A stretch of DNA of 60,479 nt from a bacterium (GTDB taxonomy: Bacteria > Thermodesulfobiota > Thermodesulfobiia > Thermodesulfobiales > Thermodesulfobiaceae): contig JAJXTU010000002.1 of NCBI GenBank assembly GCA_021783475.1, positions 1 to 60,479 on the forward strand, read 5' to 3'. A program made the position numbers and the translations under genes. The notes under the pieces were generated by a model. The model did not search any database, was not told where the DNA came from, and was given only the letters and a program-made list of their open reading frames with translations. This document shows, one piece after another, positions 37,269 to 46,015 of the stretch (its first letter is position 1; each line of letters starts with the position of its first letter).

Positions 37269-38429
37269 CTACGATTTTCCTATAAACGAAAGAGAGTCAT
37301 GAGCCCATTTTATGCTTTCATAAATGATAATCTCAATTTTATTTGGATTTATGCCTAACTTTTCGGAAATCTTCTTCATCTCGATCCAGTTAGCATTTTC
37401 TATTGAAAGCCTTAGGCTAAATAAGTCTGTAAATATTCCATTTCCAAGAAGTGACGTTTTTACGTCTTCTGAGAGCGGTATCTCGTTCACGAATTCTTTT
37501 ATATCAATATCTGTCATTGCTGGTGCCAGTGAAAATAGACCAAATAGGAATGCTTCCTGAGATCTTTCGTAAAGCCCTACATAATTAGATATTAGCTCCA
37601 TAAATCTGGCTCTTTCTGACGCACGATAAACTATTTCTTCTGGTTTGCCTTCATTCAATTTTCCAAGGATTACAAGGGTTAACCATCTGACAAACTCTTG
37701 CTGACCGAGTATTACAAGCGCTTGTCTTATAGAATTTATTGTAGTTTTAAAGCTAAAGAATGCAGAATTTATAAATTTTAAAAGCTTCATTGTCAAATAT
37801 GGGTCTCTTTTTATCTTTTCTTCGATCTTGGAGAAATCAAAATCTTTTTGCCTGACATCTCCCAATATGCTCAAAATAATGGTTTTTTGAGGAGATAACT
37901 CCTTCCTTGCTACTATCTCTGGTTGGATAAAGAAATCGCCTTCGAAAAGCTCGTAGCCAGAGCCCAGAGCCCTATTAAATACACTCTTTTCATCGACTTC
38001 AACGAGAAGCTTGCCTCCCTTGAAGAGATTTGGTATTTGAGTCCAATCTCCTTGGAAGCTCGAAGACGCAATCTTTATGTAGTCAAAATCTTTAATGCTA
38101 TCAAGCTCTTGAAGCGATGAAATGTTTGCACATAGCATTATTCCCTGGTCTTTTAGTTTTTTAAATATCTCTTTATCAACTATCTGTGATGGTTTAATTA
38201 TAAAAATTGCTTTTTTTGGAGGGATCATATCTCTTAAGTTATCAAACTCAAATATTTCAGAAGGAACGTTCAAAAAAAGAAATTTATCCTTGCTTAAGAC
38301 GTCTAATCCTATAGAGTTAAGGCACTCCTCAAGGCAAGACATAAATGAACCTTCGTAAAAACCCTTTATTTCATACGCAAAAAGCTCAAGGTTTTTTTTA
38401 AAAACAGGAATCCTAGTTATCACAGACAT
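37269..38429 (-). CDS. EAL-like/HDOD-domain signalling protein
   Basis: N-terminal MSVITRIPVFKKNLELFAYEIKGF (degenerate EAL start), HDOD-like DPYLTMKLLKFINSAFFSFKTTINSIRQALVILGQQEFVRWL. Confidence 0.78.
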   Translation of the reverse strand: MSVITRIPVFKKNLELFAYEIKGFYEGSFMSCLEECLNSIGLDVLSKDKFLFLNVPSEIFEFDNLRDMIPPKKAIFIIKPSQIVDKEIFKKLKDQGIMLCANISSLQELDSIKDFDYIKIASSSFQGDWTQIPNLFKGGKLLVEVDEKSVFNRALGSGYELFEGDFFIQPEIVARKELSPQKTIILSILGDVRQKDFDFSKIEEKIKRDPYLTMKLLKFINSAFFSFKTTINSIRQALVILGQQEFVRWLTLVILGKLNEGKPEEIVYRASERARFMELISNYVGLYERSQEAFLFGLFSLAPAMTDIDIKEFVNEIPLSEDVKTSLLGNGIFTDLFSLRLSIENANWIEMKKISEKLGINPNKIEIIIYESIKWAHDSLSFIGKS

Positions 38430-38462
38430 TTCTTACCCCCAGAGGTATTTAATTATTATTAA

Positions 38463-40391
38463 TTATAATACGACAATAGGGATCTTGAGTTGAAGTATAT
38501 TTTCATCTGTCTCTTTTTTGTGTAAGAGAATTCCATTAAGATAAGTCAATGTTAAGGAAGATGCAGCCTGTAAGTCCTTTGACATAACATCTTTGATGTA
38601 TTTCGAGGTTTTCTCACTATCGTAATCAATAATTGAATTATCACAAAATTCTATGTTAACAAATTTATCGCTTCTTGTTAGCAAAACTCTTATTTCAAAA
38701 TTTTTGTTCTCATCCTGTTTGGAAGCCTCAATTATGTTTTTGGTTATAATAGAATATATTGACATGATAACGTCTCTAAGTATTGTCTCATCTTTTGAGT
38801 ATGATTGAAAATTCTCACCTATTGATAAGTCATATTTTATTTTTTTGATGTCCCAAATTGGCATAAACATATCAGTACAATTTATTAGAGTGCTATAGAT
38901 ATCATCTTTAGGTTCATCAACTTTTAAAGATTTCAATTTTTTAGACTTTATTATGTTTTCTTTAATAAGCCCAAAAGAATTTTTACATTCTTTGAAAAGA
39001 TTTGATAAAAGTTCATCAGATAAGTCTTTGTCTTTTAAGGAGCTTTCAATTTTATCAATCACCTGGTAAAGTTTATTTATTTTTAAGTCCATGTAGTCAC
39101 AAATAAAATCTGTTGAAAACTTTAACGCATCGTATCCAGAACGAATTAGCTGGGCTCTCTGATCTGTTAATTTCTTTTCGCACTCAAGGTTTACTATTGA
39201 TTGTAAGCTCTCTTTAAACTTGTTGTTTTCCCTTTCTCTTTCAAACAGCTTTCTTATGGATAGATTTTTTTCTGTTTGATCTTCGAGTACACAAAGTACA
39301 AATTTTGTTTTGCCAGTTCTGTGGAAGGAGCAATTCATTGATACGTCTTTTATTCTTGAGTTTTTGCACCTGATGTGGGTGTTATATGAACCGGAGTTAT
39401 TCGAGCAGACCTCTTTAGAAATGATTATTAGCTTTTGACTTTCTACGGGAAATAGTTCAAAGAGGTCTTTGTCTTTTACTTCTTCACTGAGAAATCCCGT
39501 TATTTTTAGAAATGCCTTGTTAAAATCAAGTATTTTTAGGCTATTTGGGTCAAAAGTAAACATAGCAGAAGGATTTTTCTCCATGATATCTGCATGTGAA
39601 TCTTTGTATCTTTCTTCAAGAGCCTCATCGTCTTCAACCTGGAATGTGACTCCAGATAGATATGTTATGCCGCCCTTTTTGGTGACTTTTGCTTTTGCTG
39701 CGCTGACTAATTCTATCTTTCCTTTTAAAGATTCTATGGAGTATCTTACCTCTTTTATCCCTTCTCCCTCAAAGAAGTTTATAAAGTCTATTAAAGCCTT
39801 GCTTGCTGCATTGTCCATGCATTTATCGAGAGATTCAAGGGTGTCTAACTTAGCGTTTTTTTCAATGTTATGTAGTTTTTTCCATTTGCATGATGAGCGA
39901 ATTTTTTTGGTTTTAAAGTTATAGCTGAAAAAAGCACAGGGAGTCTTTGAAGATACCAGATCCATACTCTGTTCATTTCTCAAAATGCGTTCTTTTTTCA
40001 AAAGTAGATCGCTGATGTCTGTAATTACGGCAAAAATTCCAAATAATGAAGAATCTCCCAATCTAAGATAATTCCATCTTACCCATAAATTTATTATTTC
40101 TCCGTTTGATTTCAGTCCTCGCATTGGGATCGAATGAGGTCTTTTTCCCTTATTAACAATTTCTCTAAACAGATCGCGGGCACGATTTCTGTCTTCTTTC
40201 GGGAGCAATTCATACCAATATTTGCCTACAAGTGAGTTTGTATCATATCCGAATAAGCTTTTATGCGTTTCATTGCAGAAGAAAAGCTTTCCTTCTAGAT
40301 CTATTACCTCTACACAGTTTGGAGAAAGGTTCAAAAGATGAAGGTACCATTCGCCGTCTTGCTCTATAAGCTTTAGCATATTACTTTTCAT
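38463..40391 (-). CDS. Multi-PAS sensor protein with degenerate kinase-like C-terminus
   Basis: PAS: LHLLNLSPNCVEVIDLEGKLFFCNETHKSLFGYD; second PAS: IMEKNPSAMFTFDPNSLKILDFNKAFLKITGF. No clear DHp histidine motif. Confidence 0.75.
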   Translation of the reverse strand: MKSNMLKLIEQDGEWYLHLLNLSPNCVEVIDLEGKLFFCNETHKSLFGYDTNSLVGKYWYELLPKEDRNRARDLFREIVNKGKRPHSIPMRGLKSNGEIINLWVRWNYLRLGDSSLFGIFAVITDISDLLLKKERILRNEQSMDLVSSKTPCAFFSYNFKTKKIRSSCKWKKLHNIEKNAKLDTLESLDKCMDNAASKALIDFINFFEGEGIKEVRYSIESLKGKIELVSAAKAKVTKKGGITYLSGVTFQVEDDEALEERYKDSHADIMEKNPSAMFTFDPNSLKILDFNKAFLKITGFLSEEVKDKDLFELFPVESQKLIIISKEVCSNNSGSYNTHIRCKNSRIKDVSMNCSFHRTGKTKFVLCVLEDQTEKNLSIRKLFERERENNKFKESLQSIVNLECEKKLTDQRAQLIRSGYDALKFSTDFICDYMDLKINKLYQVIDKIESSLKDKDLSDELLSNLFKECKNSFGLIKENIIKSKKLKSLKVDEPKDDIYSTLINCTDMFMPIWDIKKIKYDLSIGENFQSYSKDETILRDVIMSIYSIITKNIIEASKQDENKNFEIRVLLTRSDKFVNIEFCDNSIIDYDSEKTSKYIKDVMSKDLQAASSLTLTYLNGILLHKKETDENILQLKIPIVVL

Positions 40392-40672
40392 AATATTTGA
40401 TTCGAATTGTTCCAGTTTTTTTACATACTCCTTAATACTTAACTAAAATTAAAAATTTATTATACTATATGTTTTAATTTTCCAACAAATTTTAGTCAAG
40501 GTAGATCTTAGAAGTATGTTTTCGGTATCAAATTTTGTCTATTGTGTCTTTGCTGAGGATTAGATCGGAATTTTTAATGCTAAATCTCAGCATTTAGTTC
40601 TAAAATAATATCTTGAGCCTGTCGATAACTATATTGTATGTAAATATTCATAACAGTTAAGGAGGTGAGATA

Positions 40673-41428
40673 TTGGTTAGAGGTATAGAGTCAGCTGCGA
40701 GCGGTATGATAACTCTCTCTGATAAGCTTGATACTGTTACGAACAACCTGGCGAACATATCTACACCTGGTTTTAAACGTCTAATCCAAAACATTTCTGA
40801 GAGCAATAGCCAACCTGTCAACAGGGTGTTCCTGCAAACCGATGGAGATGTAGAACCATTTATGGGATATTTAGGAAGTGGTTCTCAGCTATCTACTCAG
40901 GCAGTAGACCTTTCTACTGGAAGTCTTGAGCATACATCGTCTAAACTCGATGTTGCTATTACTCTTAACAAAAACGCTTTTTTTCAGGTTCAGACACCAA
41001 ACGGTATTAGATACACAAGAGACGGAAATTTTGCTCTAAATAACAATGATGAGTTGGTTACACAGTATGGCTATCCTGTTCTATCGAGTGCCAATACGCC
41101 CATTACTATTGATGGTCAAAATGTAACTATAGCCTCAGACGGTTCTATCCAGGTTGATGGTCAGCAGACCGATACCCTTGGGGTAGTTAGCCTTAATAAT
41201 TCATCCCAAATAATTCCCCAGGGTTCGAACCTTTTTAATTATACCGGGCAGGTTGCGAGCACATCTAATTTTAAGATAGAGCAGGGATATTTAGAAAGTT
41301 CAAATGTGAATACTGTTAAGGAAATGGTAGACATGATTTCTATGGAGAGAGCTTATGAGAGTGGTCAGAAGGCAATAATTACCGAAGATAATGAAACGGG
41401 TCAAATGTTGACACAATTTAGAATTTAA
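40673..41428 (+). CDS. flgF: Flagellar basal-body rod protein (FlgF/FlgG family)
   Basis: TTG start after GGAGGTGAGATA; VRGIESAASGMITLSDKLDTVTNNLANISTPGFKR. Confidence 0.85.
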   Translation: MVRGIESAASGMITLSDKLDTVTNNLANISTPGFKRLIQNISESNSQPVNRVFLQTDGDVEPFMGYLGSGSQLSTQAVDLSTGSLEHTSSKLDVAITLNKNAFFQVQTPNGIRYTRDGNFALNNNDELVTQYGYPVLSSANTPITIDGQNVTIASDGSIQVDGQQTDTLGVVSLNNSSQIIPQGSNLFNYTGQVASTSNFKIEQGYLESSNVNTVKEMVDMISMERAYESGQKAIITEDNETGQMLTQFRI

Positions 41429-41480
41429 AAATAAATTTTGGGCTGGACCGCATGTCGGGGGCCCTTTTATGGAGGATTAG

Positions 41481-42269
41481 ATGCGAGCTCTTTGGACAGC
41501 AGCATCTGGCATGATTAGCCAGACTACGAATGTTGACGTTATTACAAACAATCTTGCGAACGTAAATACTACTGGTTTTAAAGACGCAAGGGCAGAATTT
41601 GAAGATCTTATGTACCAGGAAGTCAGACCTGCTGGCGCTACCAGTGCATCGGGCAATATGCTTCCTACGGGTTTAGAAGTTGGCTTGGGCTCGAGGCCTG
41701 TATCTACTGTTAGAATATTTACAGAAGGTCCACTTCAGCAAACGGGGAACCAGTTGGATATGGCTATACAGGGAGATGGCTTTTTTCAGGTTACACTACC
41801 TGATGGCTCTACTGCCTATACGAGGGCAGGAGATTTTTCACTTGACTCAGCAGGTGAGATTGTGACACCCGAAGGCTATCTATTGCAGCCCTCTATTGTG
41901 GTTCCGACAAACGCTGTTTCGATAAGTGTTGGCAAAGATGGTTCTGTCTCAGCCAAGATGCAGGATGGGACAGTGCAAGATCTGGGGACAATTCAACTTG
42001 CAAGGTTTATTAACCCATCAGGACTTACATCTCTTGGATCTAACCTTTATCAAAACACTCCTGCTTCTGGAGATGCCATACTTGGGACGCCTGGCACTCA
42101 GGGTATTGGTTGGGTAGAGCAGGGAATGCTGGAAATGAGTAATGTCCAGGTCGTAGAAGAGATGGTAAATCTTATAACCGCTGAAAGGGCATATGAATCT
42201 TGTGCAAAAGGGATGACGGTTTGTGATCAAATGCTTAGCGACGCAAACAATGTCAAGCAACTCCCATAA
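41481..42269 (+). CDS. flgG: Flagellar basal-body rod protein FlgG
   Basis: MRALWTAASGMISQTTNVDVITNNLANVNTTGFKDARAEFEDLMYQ. Confidence 0.95.
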   Translation: MRALWTAASGMISQTTNVDVITNNLANVNTTGFKDARAEFEDLMYQEVRPAGATSASGNMLPTGLEVGLGSRPVSTVRIFTEGPLQQTGNQLDMAIQGDGFFQVTLPDGSTAYTRAGDFSLDSAGEIVTPEGYLLQPSIVVPTNAVSISVGKDGSVSAKMQDGTVQDLGTIQLARFINPSGLTSLGSNLYQNTPASGDAILGTPGTQGIGWVEQGMLEMSNVQVVEEMVNLITAERAYESCAKGMTVCDQMLSDANNVKQLP

Positions 42270-42281
42270 ATAATTATTAAG

Positions 42282-42959
42282 ATGTTTAAGCTTTTAATAA
42301 GATTTTTAATATTTTCTCTAATTTTTATATCATTAAATATTGGCTATAGAGCTATGGCAAGCAGTCCTGACTCTTTGGTGCTTTCTGCTGTGAAAGATTC
42401 CCTTACCTTTCAGCCATCAAAGCTTGCAATAGAGCCTATTTATGCCCTCCCAGATCTGGACTATACCAAGGCGATGAGTATGGGTGCCATTCATTCTGGA
42501 GTTAATAAGTTCGTAATATTCTATAACCAGGATGGTGTACAAAGATTTCTTGAAGCCGATTACCTAGTTAGAATATGGTTAAACGTTTACGTGGCAAAAA
42601 TCCCCTTGAAAGCTGGTAGCGTATTAAGCATTAACGATAACGTTGTAAAAGATGAAAGAGAGCTTTCAACCCTTCCAAAAGACTTTGTGATAGATGATAA
42701 TATAAATGGATCTACTATAAATACAAACGTTGCAATGGGGCAGGTAATAAGATTGAATTTGATTTCAAAGCGAATTGATATAAAATTAGGGCAAAGAATA
42801 GTGGTAGTAGGCAAGGTAGGCAGTGCTACCTTCTCTTTGCCTGCGGTAGCTCTTGGATCGGGTTCAATTGGCGATGATATAAAAGTTAGGTGTACTACAA
42901 ATAACAAGATTTTTACAGGAAAAATAATATCCTCAAGTGAGGTTCAGACAGGTGATTAA
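42282..42959 (+). CDS. flgA: Flagella basal-body P-ring formation protein FlgA
   Basis: Signal peptide, SAF-like C-terminus VAMGQVIRLNLISKRIDIKLGQRIVVVGKVG; position between flgG and flgH. Confidence 0.85.
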   Translation: MFKLLIRFLIFSLIFISLNIGYRAMASSPDSLVLSAVKDSLTFQPSKLAIEPIYALPDLDYTKAMSMGAIHSGVNKFVIFYNQDGVQRFLEADYLVRIWLNVYVAKIPLKAGSVLSINDNVVKDERELSTLPKDFVIDDNINGSTINTNVAMGQVIRLNLISKRIDIKLGQRIVVVGKVGSATFSLPAVALGSGSIGDDIKVRCTTNNKIFTGKIISSSEVQTGD

Positions 42960-42960
42960 T

Positions 42961-43557
42961 ATGAAGAAAATATTATTTGGGATTTTATTGTTTTTGTTTT
43001 TCGTTTCTCCTGCTTGGGCGGATATGTTTAAGCCAGATCCGTCATATGTCAATCTTTACTCTGATGTAAAGGCGCATGCGGTGGGAGATACTGTAATGGT
43101 TCTTTTGTCTGAAAATCTTAATTCTTCTACATCTACCTCAACCAAAAAACAGGGAAGTTATTCTAATTCGAATAGCAACATACAGGTACCCTTTGTAAAA
43201 AATCCCCTAAAGACGAATATGTCAGCATCTGGAAGCGGGCAGTATTCCGATCAAGGTTCCAATGGCAGATCGGCAACTATCACTGGCAATATTGAAGCAA
43301 GGGTTGTTGAGGTTTTGCCTAGCGGTCTTTTGAGAATAGAAGGTACTAAGAATATCCAGGTTAACAAAGAAAAGCAAAGCATTGTTGTAAACGGTCTTAT
43401 AAGACCGGAAGACATTAGCGATAATAATACTATTTACTCATATCAGATATCTGATGCCCAACTTACAATAAAGGGCACATCCCCAACTGGAGCAAAGGGC
43501 ATATTGGGCGCCATAGGAAACTTTTTTGGCAACGTAATAGGGATAGTTTTTCCTTAG
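42961..43557 (+). CDS. flgH: Flagellar L-ring protein FlgH
   Basis: YSDVKAHAVGDTVMVLLSENLNSSTSTSTKKQG; ITGNIEARVVEVLPSGLLRIEGTKNIQVNKEKQSIVVNGLIRPEDI. Confidence 0.92.
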   Translation: MKKILFGILLFLFFVSPAWADMFKPDPSYVNLYSDVKAHAVGDTVMVLLSENLNSSTSTSTKKQGSYSNSNSNIQVPFVKNPLKTNMSASGSGQYSDQGSNGRSATITGNIEARVVEVLPSGLLRIEGTKNIQVNKEKQSIVVNGLIRPEDISDNNTIYSYQISDAQLTIKGTSPTGAKGILGAIGNFFGNVIGIVFP

Positions 43558-43558
43558 G

Positions 43559-44668
43559 ATGATCGCTATGAAAAACTTTCTATCAATCACCTTAATATTC
43601 ATATTTATTTTAGCCTTTGGTGTAAGGGGTGCTAATGCAGAGGCCAGAATAAAAGATATATGTTATACAGACGGTACGAATTCATTTCAGCTTATAGGCT
43701 ATGGATTGGTTGTAGGATTAAATGGGACTGGAGATTCTGACAAGATTCAATCTACAATTAATTCTTATGCAAATATGCTCCAGAGGTTTGGTGTAAATTT
43801 TAATTATTCTCAGCTTAAAGCGAAAAATGTGGCTGCAGTAATAGTTAGCAGAAGAGTTTCGACCCAAAGTATGTCGGGAGAGAGGACTGATGCTGTAATA
43901 TCGAGTATGGGCGATGCGACCTCTATTGCAGGCGGGACGCTCTTGATGACCCCTATGTTTGGTCCTGATGGTGTGCAATACGGTTTCGCACAAGGACCGA
44001 TATCTGTGGGCGGCGCGTATTCGGTAGGAGGCGGTGGAAACAGGACAATAAAGAATTTTCCAACAGTGGCCAACCTTAACAATGGCTTAGTGCTGATAAA
44101 AAATATTCCTGCAATGTCTCAACCGTCGAACACCATAAAGCTCTTTCTTAGAAAAGGAGATTATACTACCGCAGAGAGGGTTGCAAGCGCTATAAACTCG
44201 TCATATGGAGATATTGCAAAGGCTGTGGATGCGAAAACTATTGAGGTTGCGATTCCAACTGAGTTTGCAAATAATAGTGTGGCCTTTATATCGAATATAG
44301 AACAGCTTCCCATAAATCCTGATAACAAAGCAACTGTAGTTGTGAACGAAAGGACTGGGACGGTAGTAATCGGTTCGAACGTTACACTGAAGAGTGCTGT
44401 CATAGCTCATGGCAATCTTACAGTGCAGATAAAGACTACCCCTACTGTATCTCAGCCAAACCCTCTTTCGGGTGGTACTACAACGACTACTCCTAATACC
44501 CAGGTAACTGCTACGGAATCGGCTGGATCTTTAGTTCTTGTAAATGGTACAGTAGACGATCTGGTTAAGGCTCTAAACAGTATAGGTGCGACACCAAGGG
44601 ACATAATAGCGATACTCCAAGCTCTGAAAGAGGCAGGCTCTCTTGAGGCAGATTTAATTGTTATGTAG
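43559..44668 (+). CDS. flgI: Flagellar P-ring protein FlgI
   Basis: ARIKDICYTDGTNSFQLIGYGLVVGLNGTGDSDKIQSTINSYANMLQRFGV. Confidence 0.96.
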   Translation: MIAMKNFLSITLIFIFILAFGVRGANAEARIKDICYTDGTNSFQLIGYGLVVGLNGTGDSDKIQSTINSYANMLQRFGVNFNYSQLKAKNVAAVIVSRRVSTQSMSGERTDAVISSMGDATSIAGGTLLMTPMFGPDGVQYGFAQGPISVGGAYSVGGGGNRTIKNFPTVANLNNGLVLIKNIPAMSQPSNTIKLFLRKGDYTTAERVASAINSSYGDIAKAVDAKTIEVAIPTEFANNSVAFISNIEQLPINPDNKATVVVNERTGTVVIGSNVTLKSAVIAHGNLTVQIKTTPTVSQPNPLSGGTTTTTPNTQVTATESAGSLVLVNGTVDDLVKALNSIGATPRDIIAILQALKEAGSLEADLIVM

Positions 44669-44710
44669 TAGCTTTTGCTTTGAATTAATTTTAAGGCAGG
44701 TGATCTTAGT

Positions 44711-45088
44711 TTGAGTTTAAATAACATAGGCAATCTTCAAGGCGCTTTGGATAAACCAGTTCAATCGCAAAAGAGCACTGATGTCCAAAGCAATAAGAAT
44801 TCTGCCAAGCTACAAAAGGTGGCTGAGGGCTTTGAATCACTGTTTATATATCAGCTTCTTGAAGAGATGAAAAGGACTATACCCGGAGAGGATTCTTGGA
44901 AGCCAGATAAGGGTATAGAGTATGATATGTTGTTTCAAAATATTGCCGATACTGTCAGTAAAGGTGGCGGAATAGGCATAGCAGATTTTCTAAAAAATAA
45001 ACTTGTTGGAGGTGATGAGGGTGCCGTTGATAAATTGCGCTCGATGCAATCGACTGTTCAACTCTCTGGGCTACGACCTTTGCCCTGA
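44711..45088 (+). CDS. flgJ: Rod-binding (FlgJ N-terminal-type) protein
   Basis: LQKVAEGFESLFIYQLLEEMKRTIPGEDSW...YDMLFQNIADTVSKGGGIGIADFL. Confidence 0.88.
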   Translation: MSLNNIGNLQGALDKPVQSQKSTDVQSNKNSAKLQKVAEGFESLFIYQLLEEMKRTIPGEDSWKPDKGIEYDMLFQNIADTVSKGGGIGIADFLKNKLVGGDEGAVDKLRSMQSTVQLSGLRPLP

Positions 45089-45365
45089 GCACGTAAAAGA
45101 AGAAGATGAGGTGTTTAGAAAGGTCAATGAATATCTTAGGAAAAATCCAAATTCTAGTCCAAATGAGGTTTCTGAGGGCGCTCAAGTGGACGAATTTTGG
45201 ATTCTTCGCTTCATAAAGCAGGGAAGAATAAAGACTGTGGCCTCTTCAGGCGATATAGATAGAGATGCTCTATTGAGGCACAAGCTTGGCAAGGATCTTA
45301 AGAAGGTTGCTGAAGATTTAAAAAAGGAAACAGATAAGAAAAAGGGATTTTACATTGATAGATAG
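45015..45365 (+). CDS. YvyF-like flagellar operon zinc-ribbon protein
   Basis: MRVPLINCARCNRLFNSLGYDLCPEHVKEEDEVFRKVNEYLRKNPNSSPNEVSEGAQVDEFWILRFIKQGRI; overlaps flgJ out of frame. Confidence 0.8.
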   Translation: MRVPLINCARCNRLFNSLGYDLCPEHVKEEDEVFRKVNEYLRKNPNSSPNEVSEGAQVDEFWILRFIKQGRIKTVASSGDIDRDALLRHKLGKDLKKVAEDLKKETDKKKGFYIDR

Positions 45366-45425
45366 GTTAAAAAATGAAAGCCTCCTGTCGATATATTATT
45401 ATAGAAAACTAACAAGGAGGTAAAT

Positions 45426-45692
45426 ATGAAAATATATGGAGTTTTTCCATCTGGATCTTCCACTGGAATTTCAAAATTAGGTAAATCTGACAAAACTCAA
45501 ACATTTAAAGACAGCTTGGCTCAAAGTGTAAGCGTTGTCGACCTACAAAAGAAGGCTATGGACGTTTTGCCTCTTACTAAGAGCAACGAAGATTTAAGCT
45601 CTATAGCTTCAAGGCTAAGCTCTAACGGAGTAAAATCAAACGCTGAGCTTTCTGACGCAATAAACTCTTATTTAGGTAATTCGAAACAATGA
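45426..45692 (+). CDS. flgM: Anti-sigma-28 factor FlgM-like
   Basis: 88 aa; position upstream of flgN/flgK; DLSSIASRLSSNGVKSNAELSDAINSYL. Confidence 0.7.
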   Translation: MKIYGVFPSGSSTGISKLGKSDKTQTFKDSLAQSVSVVDLQKKAMDVLPLTKSNEDLSSIASRLSSNGVKSNAELSDAINSYLGNSKQ

Positions 45693-46015
45693 AGCTTTTG
45701 GACGATGCGATAGATCTTTTGGAGCAGGAAAAGGATATTTTGATTGCTGATGACGTAAAAGGGCTTGTTGAGATCACGCAAAAGAAAGAGAGGGTGTTCA
45801 ACCTTGTCGGTAATGCGCTCAAAAATAGAAGATTTTCACCCGCTGAAAAAAAAGAAGTTCTTTTTCTCCTCGAAAAGGTAAAGAAGCTAAATGAAAGAAA
45901 TATGCACCTTCTTAGCATTGCAAAATCTTTGAACGAGTATACCTTGAAGATTTGTGGCATTCCAATGCTGGAAGGTAAGCCTGTAAAAAACTTTTCTTTT
46001 GAGGCAAAAATATAA
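45689..46015 (+). CDS. flgN: FlgN-like flagellar chaperone
   Basis: Coiled-coil MKLLDDAIDLLEQEKDILIADDVKGLVEITQKKERVFNLVGNALKNRRFSP; between flgM and flgK. Confidence 0.75.
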   Translation: MKLLDDAIDLLEQEKDILIADDVKGLVEITQKKERVFNLVGNALKNRRFSPAEKKEVLFLLEKVKKLNERNMHLLSIAKSLNEYTLKICGIPMLEGKPVKNFSFEAKI

